Below, one piece after another: positions 30,541-37,229 of a DNA stretch of 37,229 nucleotides. This DNA comes from Thermotogaceae bacterium (GTDB taxonomy: Bacteria; Thermotogota; Thermotogae; Thermotogales; Thermotogaceae): assembly GCA_026993805.1 (NCBI GenBank), contig JALWSA010000061.1, positions 1 to 37,229 on the forward strand, written 5' to 3'. A program made the position numbers and the translations under genes. Numbering within the stretch: the first letter of the stretch is position 1; each line of letters begins with the position of its first letter. Under the pieces are notes generated by a model. The model did no database searches. It was not told where the DNA came from and saw only the letters and a program-made list of their open reading frames with translations.

Positions 30541-31983
30541 GTGAAAGAGCTCCTAAAGGATGTCATGGAGTTTTTGAAATCGAAAGGTGCAAGCTACGCG
30601 GATGCGAGGTTTGAAGAGCATCAAGAGGAGAAGATAGAGGTCGAATCGACGAAGCTCAAGAAGTACTCTTACGATTCAAACAGAGGAGTTGGAATAAGGG
30701 TATTGAAGGGCAGTGGCTGGGGATTTGCAGCCACAGATGTTCTAACGAAAGACGGGGTTTTCAAAGCAGCGGAACTGGCGCTTAAGATAGCGGAAGAATC
30801 CGCAAAGAGAGCGGAAAAGCTTGAGCTTGCGGAAGAGCCGGCTCATGTGGACAAGTTCGAGTCTCCCGTGCAAAAGGATCCGTTTGAGATTTCAAAGGCA
30901 GAGAAGATAGAGCTTTTAAGAGAAGCAACTGCAAAGATGCTCAAAGTCGAGGGTATCAAAAGAGCCAGGGCAGTGATGGATTTCAGAAAGATAAGGAAGG
31001 TCTTCGTTAGCACAGACGGAAGCGACATAGAGCAACTCATAACGATCAGCGGGGCTGGGATAGAGGCTTTCGCGGTCTCCGAGAGCGATTTCCAGAGAAG
31101 GTCCTATCCTTCCAGCTTTGGAGGAGACTACGCAACGAGGGGCTGGGAATTCGTGCAGGAGATGAACCTTGTGGGAAACGCTGAAAAAGTCGCAAAAGAA
31201 GCTGCGGACCTTTTAAAAGCTCCTGAGATAGAACCTGGCAGCTACGACATAATAATAGACGGGCAGCAGATGGCCCTGCAGGTCCATGAATCCTGCGGCC
31301 ACCCCACAGAGCTCGACAGGGTCTTTGGAAGCGAAATAAGCTACGCCGGTGGATCATTCCTTCAGCCAGAAAAACTCAACAAGCTCAAATATGGAAGCGA
31401 CATAGTCAACATAACAGCTGACGCCACTATTCCGGGCGGGCTCGGATCGTTCGGCTACGACGATGAGGGAGTCAAGGCTCAGAAGAGCTATCTCGTTAAG
31501 GAAGGGCTCTTCGTTGGATACCTCATGGACAGGCAGACCGCGGCAAGGCTTGGCCTTCGCTCCAACGGAGCCGCAAGGGCGCAGAGCTGGCGCCACATAC
31601 CAATAATAAGGATGACGAACATAAACCTTCTTCCCGGCAACAAGACCTTAGACGAGCTCATAAGCGAGATAGACTATGGATTTTTACTTGCCACGAACAA
31701 GAGCTGGTCGATAGACGACATGAGGGTTAATTTCCAATTCGCAACGGAAATAGCCTACGAAATAAAAGCAGGGAAACTGACGGGAAGGATCTTCAAAAAT
31801 CCTGTGTATTACGGAAGAACGACGGAATTCTGGAATTCGTGTGATGGTATAGCGAATGAAGATCACTGGCACGTCTGGGGAGTTCCAAACTGCGGTAAAG
31901 GCCAACCTGGTCAGATAATGTACGTTGGACATGGGACATCTCCCGCCAGATTCAGAAATGTGAAGGTAGGTGTTGCCAAATGA
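30541..31983 (+). CDS. tldD: Metalloprotease TldD
   Basis: The 480-residue protein has the TldD zinc motif HESCGH (H249, E250, H254; HExxxH form) followed by PTELDRVFGSE. It also has the conserved C-terminal part, including GSFGYDDEGVKAQKSYLVKEGLFVGYL. TldD pairs with TldE to form a heterodimeric protease that degrades unfolded peptides and in other bacteria matures microcin B17 and clears the CcdA antitoxin. I start at GTG 30541, 4 nt after AAGGAGGTGG. An upstream in-frame start at 30475 would overlap the promoter. It overlaps the tldE gene by 4 nt. Confidence 0.93.
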   Translation: MKELLKDVMEFLKSKGASYADARFEEHQEEKIEVESTKLKKYSYDSNRGVGIRVLKGSGWGFAATDVLTKDGVFKAAELALKIAEESAKRAEKLELAEEPAHVDKFESPVQKDPFEISKAEKIELLREATAKMLKVEGIKRARAVMDFRKIRKVFVSTDGSDIEQLITISGAGIEAFAVSESDFQRRSYPSSFGGDYATRGWEFVQEMNLVGNAEKVAKEAADLLKAPEIEPGSYDIIIDGQQMALQVHESCGHPTELDRVFGSEISYAGGSFLQPEKLNKLKYGSDIVNITADATIPGGLGSFGYDDEGVKAQKSYLVKEGLFVGYLMDRQTAARLGLRSNGAARAQSWRHIPIIRMTNINLLPGNKTLDELISEIDYGFLLATNKSWSIDDMRVNFQFATEIAYEIKAGKLTGRIFKNPVYYGRTTEFWNSCDGIANEDHWHVWGVPNCGKGQPGQIMYVGHGTSPARFRNVKVGVAK

Positions 31984-33320
31984 GGAGCGATCAGTTTTAT
32001 AGGAACTTAATGAGACTCATGAGCGACACTTTCCCAGGTTACGAGTTTCTCGTAAACGCTCAATCGACAAAAAGAGATCTAACGAGATTCGCCAATTCCG
32101 AGATACACCAGAATGTGTCGAGCCAGGAGATGTCCTTTACCGCCATCTTCATGAAGAACAAAAAACTCGCTGTAGTTTCGAGCAACGACGATTCGCTTGA
32201 AGGTTTGAAAAGACTAAAAGAACAGGTTGATGAGATCATCGAGAGCTCTCCCGAGCTACCCTACGAATTCAAAATGCCGCCGCTGAGAATGGAATACCCA
32301 CATTACATGGAAGAGGAAAGCATGAAAGATGTGCACCCTTCAAAGAGAGCCGAGCTCTTCGACATGGTCAAATCCATAGCAGATGAGAAAAATCTGAAAG
32401 CCTTCGGATACGTTGCCAACACAGCTGGCGATGTTGCGGTCTTTTCCACAACCGGCCTTTTCCTTTACATGAGCTATACGAACGCGGATTTCAACGTCGT
32501 CCTTCTGAACGAGACTGGTTCAGGATCGTACGGCTCCGGAGTAGCTAAGAATTTCGAAGAGCTCGACATGGAAAGGAAGGTCAGGGAAGTCGCGGATCTT
32601 GCGGTGAAGAATGTCCCCAAAGTGGAGATAGAGCCCGGAAGCTACACAGTGATTTTAGGGCCTGAAGCCGTTGCTTCTCTTTTCATGTACTTTGCCTTTG
32701 GAGCTATCAACGGCTTCTGGCACGAACTCGGCACGAGCTCTTCCGTTAAATACCTTGGAAAGAAGATAGGCCCTGACTTTCTGTGCTTCAAGGACGATCC
32801 AGAAGATGAGAGACTTGTGAAAGTGCCGTTCGACATGGTTGGAACCAAGAGAGAGACATTCCCAATAATCGAAAACGGCGTTTTCAAGAACGTGCTCTAT
32901 TCATACGGAGCGGCTCTCATGTTCGGCAAGGAGCCAACTGGCCACACATTCAACCTGGAGCAGCTCGACTTTGCCTTCCCCGCAAACCCTGTTATCTGCG
33001 CAGGGGAAGTGAGCAAAGAAGATCTCTTTGCAAAAGTGGACAAAGGGCTTTACATTCACAGGTTCCACTACATGAACATAGTCGATCCGTCAAATCTCGT
33101 TCTAACTGGAATGACGAGGGACGGCCTCTATTTGATAGAGAAAGGCGAGATAGTAAGCGCTTCCAAAAACATGAGGTTCAACGTGCCGTTCTATGAATTG
33201 ATGGAAAGTCTCAAAGGTCTATCAAAAGAGCAGGAGACCGTGGGTGGGGCTTTCAGCGGAGCAGTCGCGCCCTATGCGCTGTTCGAAGGCTTCACCTTTA
33301 CTTCGAAGACAGATCATTGA
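31980..33320 (+). CDS. pmbA: TldE/PmbA, partner of TldD
   Basis: The 446-residue protein is homologous in fold to TldD but lacks the HExxxH zinc site, as expected for the TldE/PmbA subunit. Recognisable parts are the N-terminal helix with STKRDLTRFANSEIHQNVSSQE, the central EIEPGSYTVILGPEAVASLF (matching EIEPGSYDIIIDGQQMAL in TldD) and the glycine-rich C-terminal MTRDGLYLIEKGEIV. The two subunits form the active TldD-TldE heterodimer. Its ATG overlaps the tldD stop (ATGA). A strong terminator follows 25 nt after the stop. No RiPP precursor gene is visible nearby. Confidence 0.93.
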   Translation: MRSDQFYRNLMRLMSDTFPGYEFLVNAQSTKRDLTRFANSEIHQNVSSQEMSFTAIFMKNKKLAVVSSNDDSLEGLKRLKEQVDEIIESSPELPYEFKMPPLRMEYPHYMEEESMKDVHPSKRAELFDMVKSIADEKNLKAFGYVANTAGDVAVFSTTGLFLYMSYTNADFNVVLLNETGSGSYGSGVAKNFEELDMERKVREVADLAVKNVPKVEIEPGSYTVILGPEAVASLFMYFAFGAINGFWHELGTSSSVKYLGKKIGPDFLCFKDDPEDERLVKVPFDMVGTKRETFPIIENGVFKNVLYSYGAALMFGKEPTGHTFNLEQLDFAFPANPVICAGEVSKEDLFAKVDKGLYIHRFHYMNIVDPSNLVLTGMTRDGLYLIEKGEIVSASKNMRFNVPFYELMESLKGLSKEQETVGGAFSGAVAPYALFEGFTFTSKTDH

Positions 33321-33344
33321 TTTTTTAAAATTCCTGAACTCCTC

Positions 33345-33370
33345 ACCGGGAGCTGCTGCTCCCGGTTTTC
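33345..33370 (+). terminator. Intrinsic terminator of tldD-tldE
   Basis: ACCGGGAGC (33345-33353) and GCTCCCGGT (33358-33366) form a perfect 9-bp stem with a TGCT loop, followed by TTTC. Confidence 0.85.
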
Positions 33371-33390
33371 TAATCCAAAGGCAAACCACC

Positions 33391-33419
33391 TTGAAATGGA
33401 AAAGAAAAAAGTATAGTAT
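33391..33419 (+). promoter_or_regulatory. Putative promoter of the chemoreceptor gene
   Basis: TTGAAA (33391-33396) and TAGTAT (33414-33419) are separated by 17 nt, directly after the tldE terminator. This would leave a leader of about 225 nt. Confidence 0.5.
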
Positions 33420-33651
33420 ATTCCCTTGGCACTTAGGAATCGGTTCCATCAAAAGTTTTCAGATATGCCAATTTTTCCGCTTTCCATGTATTTTTGCATA
33501 TTCTCGTGTTTTTTCTTTAAAATGCAGGAACGCAGCGGACAAATTGGTGTGCTATATGAACTTTTTAAAAGCGGCAAAAAGGGTTAAAATAGGGTTTCAC
33601 TTCAGGCTATTATGTTTGATGGCAAGAATGGTAAGGAGGGAGGTTACTGGC

Positions 33652-35799
33652 ATGTTTAAAAGGAGCGTCGCAATGAAAATAGCGCTGCCACTGCTTCTGG
33701 TAATGGTGGCAGTTATGACGGTGGTACTCTGGATATCGCTGACACAAATAACAGACATTTTGCAGGAAAGGATTAAGTCCCACCTGCACGATGTGGCTGT
33801 GAGTGCCGTACGTATGGTTGATGACCACGAAAGGTATCTATCTTCTCTCAGGGATGCCCTTTTGGATGCGCACAAAAAGAAGATAGAAGCTGTCGTTAGC
33901 TCAGCCTATTCTGTAGCCCAATATTATTACAACGAATACAAAGCGGGAAAACTAAGCGAAGACGAGGCGAAAAAGCGCGCTTTGAATGCCCTCGCTTCCA
34001 TGATATATGAAGGTGGCGCTGGATATGTCTTCGTCTTTGACAGTAAGGGTATAACCTTGGCTCATCCCAAAAAATCCTTGATAGGTAAATCGTTGTGGGA
34101 CTTGAAAGATCCCAACGGAGTGATGATCATCCAGGAGCTCATGAAAGCCGCTAAAGCCGGAGGAGGTTTTGTGAGCTATCTCTGGCCGAAACCAGGAGAA
34201 GAAGAGCCCCAGCCGAAGCTCTCTTATGCAGAATACTTCGAACCCTGGGACTGGATGCTGGGAACAGGGGTTTATGTAGACGATGTCAACAAAGAAGTTG
34301 CTGCAAAGGAAAAAGAGCTATGGGAAGATTTCAGAAAAGCTTTGCTTTCAGTGAAATTTGGAGAAAACTCCTATCCGGCAATCTTGGGAGAAGATGGTAC
34401 TGTCATACTCTACATAAAGAGAGAACTTGAAGGAAAGAAAGTTACATTTAAAGATGCTAAAACTGGCGAAAATCTTATAAAGAAATTCGTGGAAAACAAA
34501 AACAAATTCGTGGAGTACTACTATCCAAAACCGGACATCGGCGGTGCTTACAAAAAGCTCGCTTACGTGGGATACGTACCTTCAAAGCACTGGCTCGTAC
34601 TCCTAACGGTGTATGAAGACGAGGTGTTCGGAGAGGTTAGGAGAGTATCATGGGTGTTCGCCGGAATACTCGTAGGTGGAGCCGTACTCCTCATTCTCAT
34701 AGTCTGGCTCATGATACGCTACATCCTCACGAAAGCCCTCGTAAAGGTCGGAGAATTCGCGGAGAAAGTCGGAGAAGGCGACCTTACCGTTGCACTTGAG
34801 TACGAGAGCGAAGACGAAATAGGAAGGCTCGCAAAAATAGTAGACAAGATGCGAGATGACATCGTGGATATAATAAAGAAGATAAAAACAGCGGGAGCAG
34901 ACGTTAATACTAAAGCCGAGGATATAACTGAAATAGCGGAAGATGTGAGTGCAAGAGTAGACGAAACCGTGAGAAGCGTCGATAGGGTCGTCGACATGGC
35001 AAATAACGTTGCTGCAGCAGTTGAAGAGACCACTTCCGGTGTCCAGGAAGTCGCTTCAAGTGCACAGATGGTTTCCAAGACAGCAGAGGAACTTTCCTCT
35101 CAGAGTGCCAACTTGAGAGAAGCAGTTGAGGAGGGAGAAGGAGCTCTCTCCACGATAATAGACAGAATAGAGACAGTCTCCCAGGAATCACAGAACGCAG
35201 TTAACAGCGTTAAGAACCTATCGGATTCCACAAAGAACATCGAGCAGATTGTCGAGACTATAAACTCCATAGCAGAACAGACTAACCTCCTGGCACTCAA
35301 CGCAGCGATTGAAGCCGCAAGAGCCGGCGAGGCTGGTAAGGGATTCGCAGTTGTGGCAGATGAGATAAGAAAGCTTGCAGAGGAATCGAGAAAATCCACA
35401 GAACAGATAGCACAGATACTCACTGGCATTAGAGAAGAGGCTTCGAGGGTGAGCGATATAACCACGCGGCTTGTGGAGATGATCCAGGAGGTAAGCGGGC
35501 AGAGTGAAAGCATCTCGCAGGTCTTCGCGAAGATAAAAGATCAGACATCGGCACTCGACAGTATGACCAACAACCTCGCAGCTTCCGCTGAGGAACAGAG
35601 TGCTGCTTCCGAAGAAATCTCCGCAGCCATGGACAACGCAACGAGAGCCGTCAACGAGGTTGTCGATGAGATACAGAAGGTTAAAGAGCAGATGAGTGGA
35701 CTCGAATCTCAGAAGGACCGGCTTGTAGATGCGGCTGAAACTCTGGCAAAACTCGTGGAAATATTTGGAGAGACTATCTCGAAGTTCAAAGTGGAATGA
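33652..35799 (+). CDS. Methyl-accepting chemotaxis protein with Cache sensor
   Basis: The 715-residue receptor has a first membrane helix (about 5-32) and an extracellular region of about 300 residues with two Cache-like repeats. The first includes GYVFVFDSKGITLAHPKKSLIGKSLWDL and WDWMLGTGVYVDDV, a Cache_2-type pattern. The second helix is near 332-358, followed by a HAMP domain and a coiled-coil signalling domain. The tip is almost consensus: EQTNLLALNAAIEAARAGEAGKGFAVVADEIRKLAEES. It would sense a small ligand and control CheA; lactate, acetate and amino acids are common Cache ligands, but none can be assigned. No C-terminal CheR-docking pentapeptide is seen. I start at 33652, after GGAGGGAGG. 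It lies alone between two terminators. Confidence 0.94.
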   Translation: MFKRSVAMKIALPLLLVMVAVMTVVLWISLTQITDILQERIKSHLHDVAVSAVRMVDDHERYLSSLRDALLDAHKKKIEAVVSSAYSVAQYYYNEYKAGKLSEDEAKKRALNALASMIYEGGAGYVFVFDSKGITLAHPKKSLIGKSLWDLKDPNGVMIIQELMKAAKAGGGFVSYLWPKPGEEEPQPKLSYAEYFEPWDWMLGTGVYVDDVNKEVAAKEKELWEDFRKALLSVKFGENSYPAILGEDGTVILYIKRELEGKKVTFKDAKTGENLIKKFVENKNKFVEYYYPKPDIGGAYKKLAYVGYVPSKHWLVLLTVYEDEVFGEVRRVSWVFAGILVGGAVLLILIVWLMIRYILTKALVKVGEFAEKVGEGDLTVALEYESEDEIGRLAKIVDKMRDDIVDIIKKIKTAGADVNTKAEDITEIAEDVSARVDETVRSVDRVVDMANNVAAAVEETTSGVQEVASSAQMVSKTAEELSSQSANLREAVEEGEGALSTIIDRIETVSQESQNAVNSVKNLSDSTKNIEQIVETINSIAEQTNLLALNAAIEAARAGEAGKGFAVVADEIRKLAEESRKSTEQIAQILTGIREEASRVSDITTRLVEMIQEVSGQSESISQVFAKIKDQTSALDSMTNNLAASAEEQSAASEEISAAMDNATRAVNEVVDEIQKVKEQMSGLESQKDRLVDAAETLAKLVEIFGETISKFKVE

Positions 35800-35826
35800 T
35801 AAAAGACTACATGGGTTATAATTTCT

Positions 35827-35856
35827 GCCGGGCGGTCTCGCCCGGCTTTTATTTTC
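35827..35856 (+). terminator. Intrinsic terminator after the chemoreceptor gene
   Basis: GCCGGGCG (35827-35834) and CGCCCGGC (35839-35846) pair perfectly around GTCT and are followed by TTTTATTTTC. Confidence 0.9.
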
Positions 35857-35875
35857 AAAGAATCGGGGGATGCAC

Positions 35876-36742
35876 ATGGACAGACTCATATATGGCCATG
35901 CTTTCGATGGAAAGCTTCGATTCTCAGCTGCAAGCATGAAAAACACCGTGGAGCAGGCAAGGCTCAGACATACGCTATCTCCAATAGCAACGGCTGCTCT
36001 TGGAAGAGCTTTGATAGGAGCAGCTCTTGCCATACCCTGGCTCGCCGAAACCGAAGTTCTAACGATAGATATAGAGGCAAAAGGCCCAATAAAGAGGATT
36101 GTTGCCCAGTCAAGGGGAAACTTCACCGTGAGGGGATACGTATCAAATCCGCTTGTTGAAGACAGGGTGAAAGACGGGAAATTCGATGTGGCGGCAATCG
36201 TAGGTGGTGGAGTTTTGAGAGTCGTCAGAGATTTGGGGCTAAAAACTCCCCATACTTCCCAGGTTCCCATAAGAAGCGGCGAGATAGCTCAGGATCTTGC
36301 ATATTACTACACAGTCTCGGAGCAGCTCCCAACTGCTATGGCTCTCGGGGTTTTAGTCGGAAGGAGTGGCGTGATTTCCGCCGGTGGATACGCGCTGCAG
36401 GTTATCGACCGAAGCCTGAGCGAGGATGTCCTAAACGAGCTGGAAAGGAGGGTAACTGAAACCGGGGCGGTTACGAAACATCTTTCAGAAGGCGAGACTA
36501 TAGTTGATGTGCTCTACGAGCTTCTTGGAAACGAGCTTGGACACTACGAAGAAAACGAAGTGAGCTACGAGTGCCAATGCACAAGGGAGAAAGCCAAGGA
36601 ATCTCTTATGGTCTTGAACATACAAGATCTCCAGGAAATGATAAAAGAGGGGGAAGCCGAAGTCACCTGCAAGTGGTGCGGAAAAAGGTACTACTTTGGC
36701 GAAGACGAGATAAGGGAAGTTTTGATGGGAAAGATGGGGTGA
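35876..36742 (+). CDS. hslO: Redox-regulated chaperone Hsp33
   Basis: The 288-residue protein is a cytoplasmic holdase chaperone, activated when oxidation releases its zinc. The zinc-binding C-terminal switch is intact: CxC at residues 233 and 235 (ECQC) and CxxC at 265 and 268 (CKWC). The N-terminal domain shows family elements such as VRGYVSNP, GGGVLRVVRDLGL and the Q-D-L-A-Y-Y-Y-T-V-S-E-Q-L-P-T-A segment. I start at 35876, 6 nt after GGGGG; the ATG at 35870 directly abuts that site. A promoter is not obvious in the short gap after the preceding terminator. Confidence 0.95.
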   Translation: MDRLIYGHAFDGKLRFSAASMKNTVEQARLRHTLSPIATAALGRALIGAALAIPWLAETEVLTIDIEAKGPIKRIVAQSRGNFTVRGYVSNPLVEDRVKDGKFDVAAIVGGGVLRVVRDLGLKTPHTSQVPIRSGEIAQDLAYYYTVSEQLPTAMALGVLVGRSGVISAGGYALQVIDRSLSEDVLNELERRVTETGAVTKHLSEGETIVDVLYELLGNELGHYEENEVSYECQCTREKAKESLMVLNIQDLQEMIKEGEAEVTCKWCGKRYYFGEDEIREVLMGKMG

Positions 36743-36822
36743 GCGGTGTAGTCGTCTCTTTGTTGTTACCATGGGTTTTGCCCATTACGGTACCGTTTCA
36801 GAGCAGATTCCTATGGAGAGTA

Positions 36823-36846
36823 AAGGGCCCGCCCATGCGGGCCCTT
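36823..36846 (-). terminator. GC hairpin between convergent hslO and argF
   Basis: AAGGGCCCGC (36823-36832) and GCGGGCCCTT (36837-36846) form a perfect 10-bp stem around CCAT. On the minus strand it is followed by TTTACTC just beyond the argF stop, and on the plus strand by no T run, so it best fits termination of argF. Confidence 0.7.
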
Positions 36847-36850
36847 GTGA

Positions 36851-37229
36851 TCAAAGAAGAGTCGCTATCATCACGGCTTTTATTGTGTGCTTTCTATTCT
36901 CTGCCTCATCCCAGACTCTGCTCTGCTTGCCTTCTATGACTTCGAAGGTTACTTCCTGTCCCTTTACTGCCGGCAGGCAGTGCATGAATATCGTATCCCT
37001 CTTTCCGGTCATCTCCATTACCCTCTCATTTACCTGATAGGGCTTCAAAAGCCTCATCCTCTCTTGCAGCTTATCCTCCTCTCCCATGGAAGCCCAGACA
37101 TCCGTGTATATAACGTCCGCTCCCTTCACGCCTTCCTCGACATCGGCCGTGAATTCTATCTTTGCTCCGGTTTCTTTTGCTATCTCCGTTACCTTCTCAA
37201 CGAGTTCTTTCCTCGGCCTGAGCTCCTCA
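36851..37229 (-). CDS. argF: Ornithine carbamoyltransferase, C-terminal part (start outside window)
   Basis: The 126 C-terminal residues are present and the frame is open to the right edge of the window. The ornithine-binding half is clear: [16 protein letters not shown], the active-site loop FMHCLPA with its conserved Cys, and the closing [26 protein letters not shown]. The enzyme makes citrulline from ornithine and carbamoyl phosphate, in arginine synthesis (ArgF) or in its catabolic mirror (ArcB). The two cannot be told apart from this part; no arc genes are visible. EELRPRKEL at the window edge belongs to the same protein. The aspartate carbamoyltransferase family is excluded by the HCLPA motif. 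Confidence 0.92.
   Translation of the reverse strand, partial: EELRPRKELVEKVTEIAKETGAKIEFTADVEEGVKGADVIYTDVWASMGEEDKLQERMRLLKPYQVNERVMEMTGKRDTIFMHCLPAVKGQEVTFEVIEGKQSRVWDEAENRKHTIKAVMIATLL

Larger units (their letters stand above)
33321..33651. other. Leader region between tldE and the chemoreceptor gene
   Basis: These 331 bp contain the tldE terminator (33345-33370), a promoter-like TTGAAA/TAGTAT pair (33391-33419) and an AT-rich leader of about 225 nt with no convincing gene. The open frame that extends the chemoreceptor upstream has no supporting ribosome binding site. Confidence 0.5.

Noticed and set aside
33500-33560. Sigma-28-like motif (TAAAATGC and GCGGACAA) upstream of the chemoreceptor
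   Set aside because: The spacing is 9 nt rather than about 11 and several consensus bases are missing; a better sigma-70-type promoter lies at 33391-33419.
35218-36270. 350-residue minus-strand open frame
   Set aside because: It spans the antisense of two unrelated genes (chemoreceptor and hslO) and a terminator; it resembles no protein family.
1-37229. CRISPR array, insertion sequence or prophage
   Set aside because: No regularly spaced repeats, transposase or integrase motifs, or phage genes were seen on reading both strands.

Overview
The window looks like chromosome from a thermophilic, fermentative bacterium of the Thermotogota (Thermotogales-like). This rests on family recall, not a search. 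The pointers are a T. maritima-type Na+-pumping membrane pyrophosphatase, an Ogg2-type DNA glycosylase, a GH38 alpha-mannosidase beside sugar ABC transporters, a ROK regulator, heavy AGA/AGG and ATA codon use, and strong GGAGGTG ribosome binding sites. I see no rRNA, tRNA, IS element, CRISPR array or prophage.

Region 1 (1-7.7 kb) is accessory and partly decayed. It holds the start of a metallo-beta-lactamase-fold gene, a BrnT/BrnA-like toxin-antitoxin (TA) pair, an antitoxin whose PIN toxin has lost its centre, a DUF2283 remnant, and an MntA-HepT pair followed by a second, broken nucleotidyltransferase. Between these sit hppA, a NifX-like protein, a formate/nitrite-type channel and an unknown lipoprotein.

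Region 2 (7.75-16.9 kb, minus strand) is mostly housekeeping. It has asnS, then a tight six-gene run (transcribed from about 14.7 kb down to 9.3 kb) of ABC ATPase, ABC permease, a PIN/Zc3h12a-like putative RNase, Ogg2, RsmD and a ClC protein, and then uvrB. Five of the six join by 4-nt overlaps. The gap before ogg carries an extended -10 promoter placed for leaderless initiation.

Region 3 (17.2-30.5 kb) is a carbohydrate module. A minus-strand operon encodes a sugar-binding protein, two permeases, a MalK-type ATPase and a GH38 alpha-mannosidase. Divergent from it are an MMPL/RND-like exporter and then a ROK regulator with a second binding protein and two permeases, but no ATPase. The single MalK may serve both importers. 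Each binding protein gene is followed by a strong GC hairpin before its permeases, the usual way to express binding protein in excess.

Region 4 (30.5-37.2 kb) holds the TldD/TldE protease pair, a Cache-domain chemoreceptor, Hsp33, and the 3' end of an ornithine carbamoyltransferase gene running off the window. Clear intrinsic terminators separate most of these units.

No single gene set amounts to a demonstrably new system. The best leads are the PIN-like RNase inside the ABC-ogg-rsmD-clc operon, the decayed TA cluster, the ClC protein without its gating glutamate, and the possible leaderless ogg promoter.
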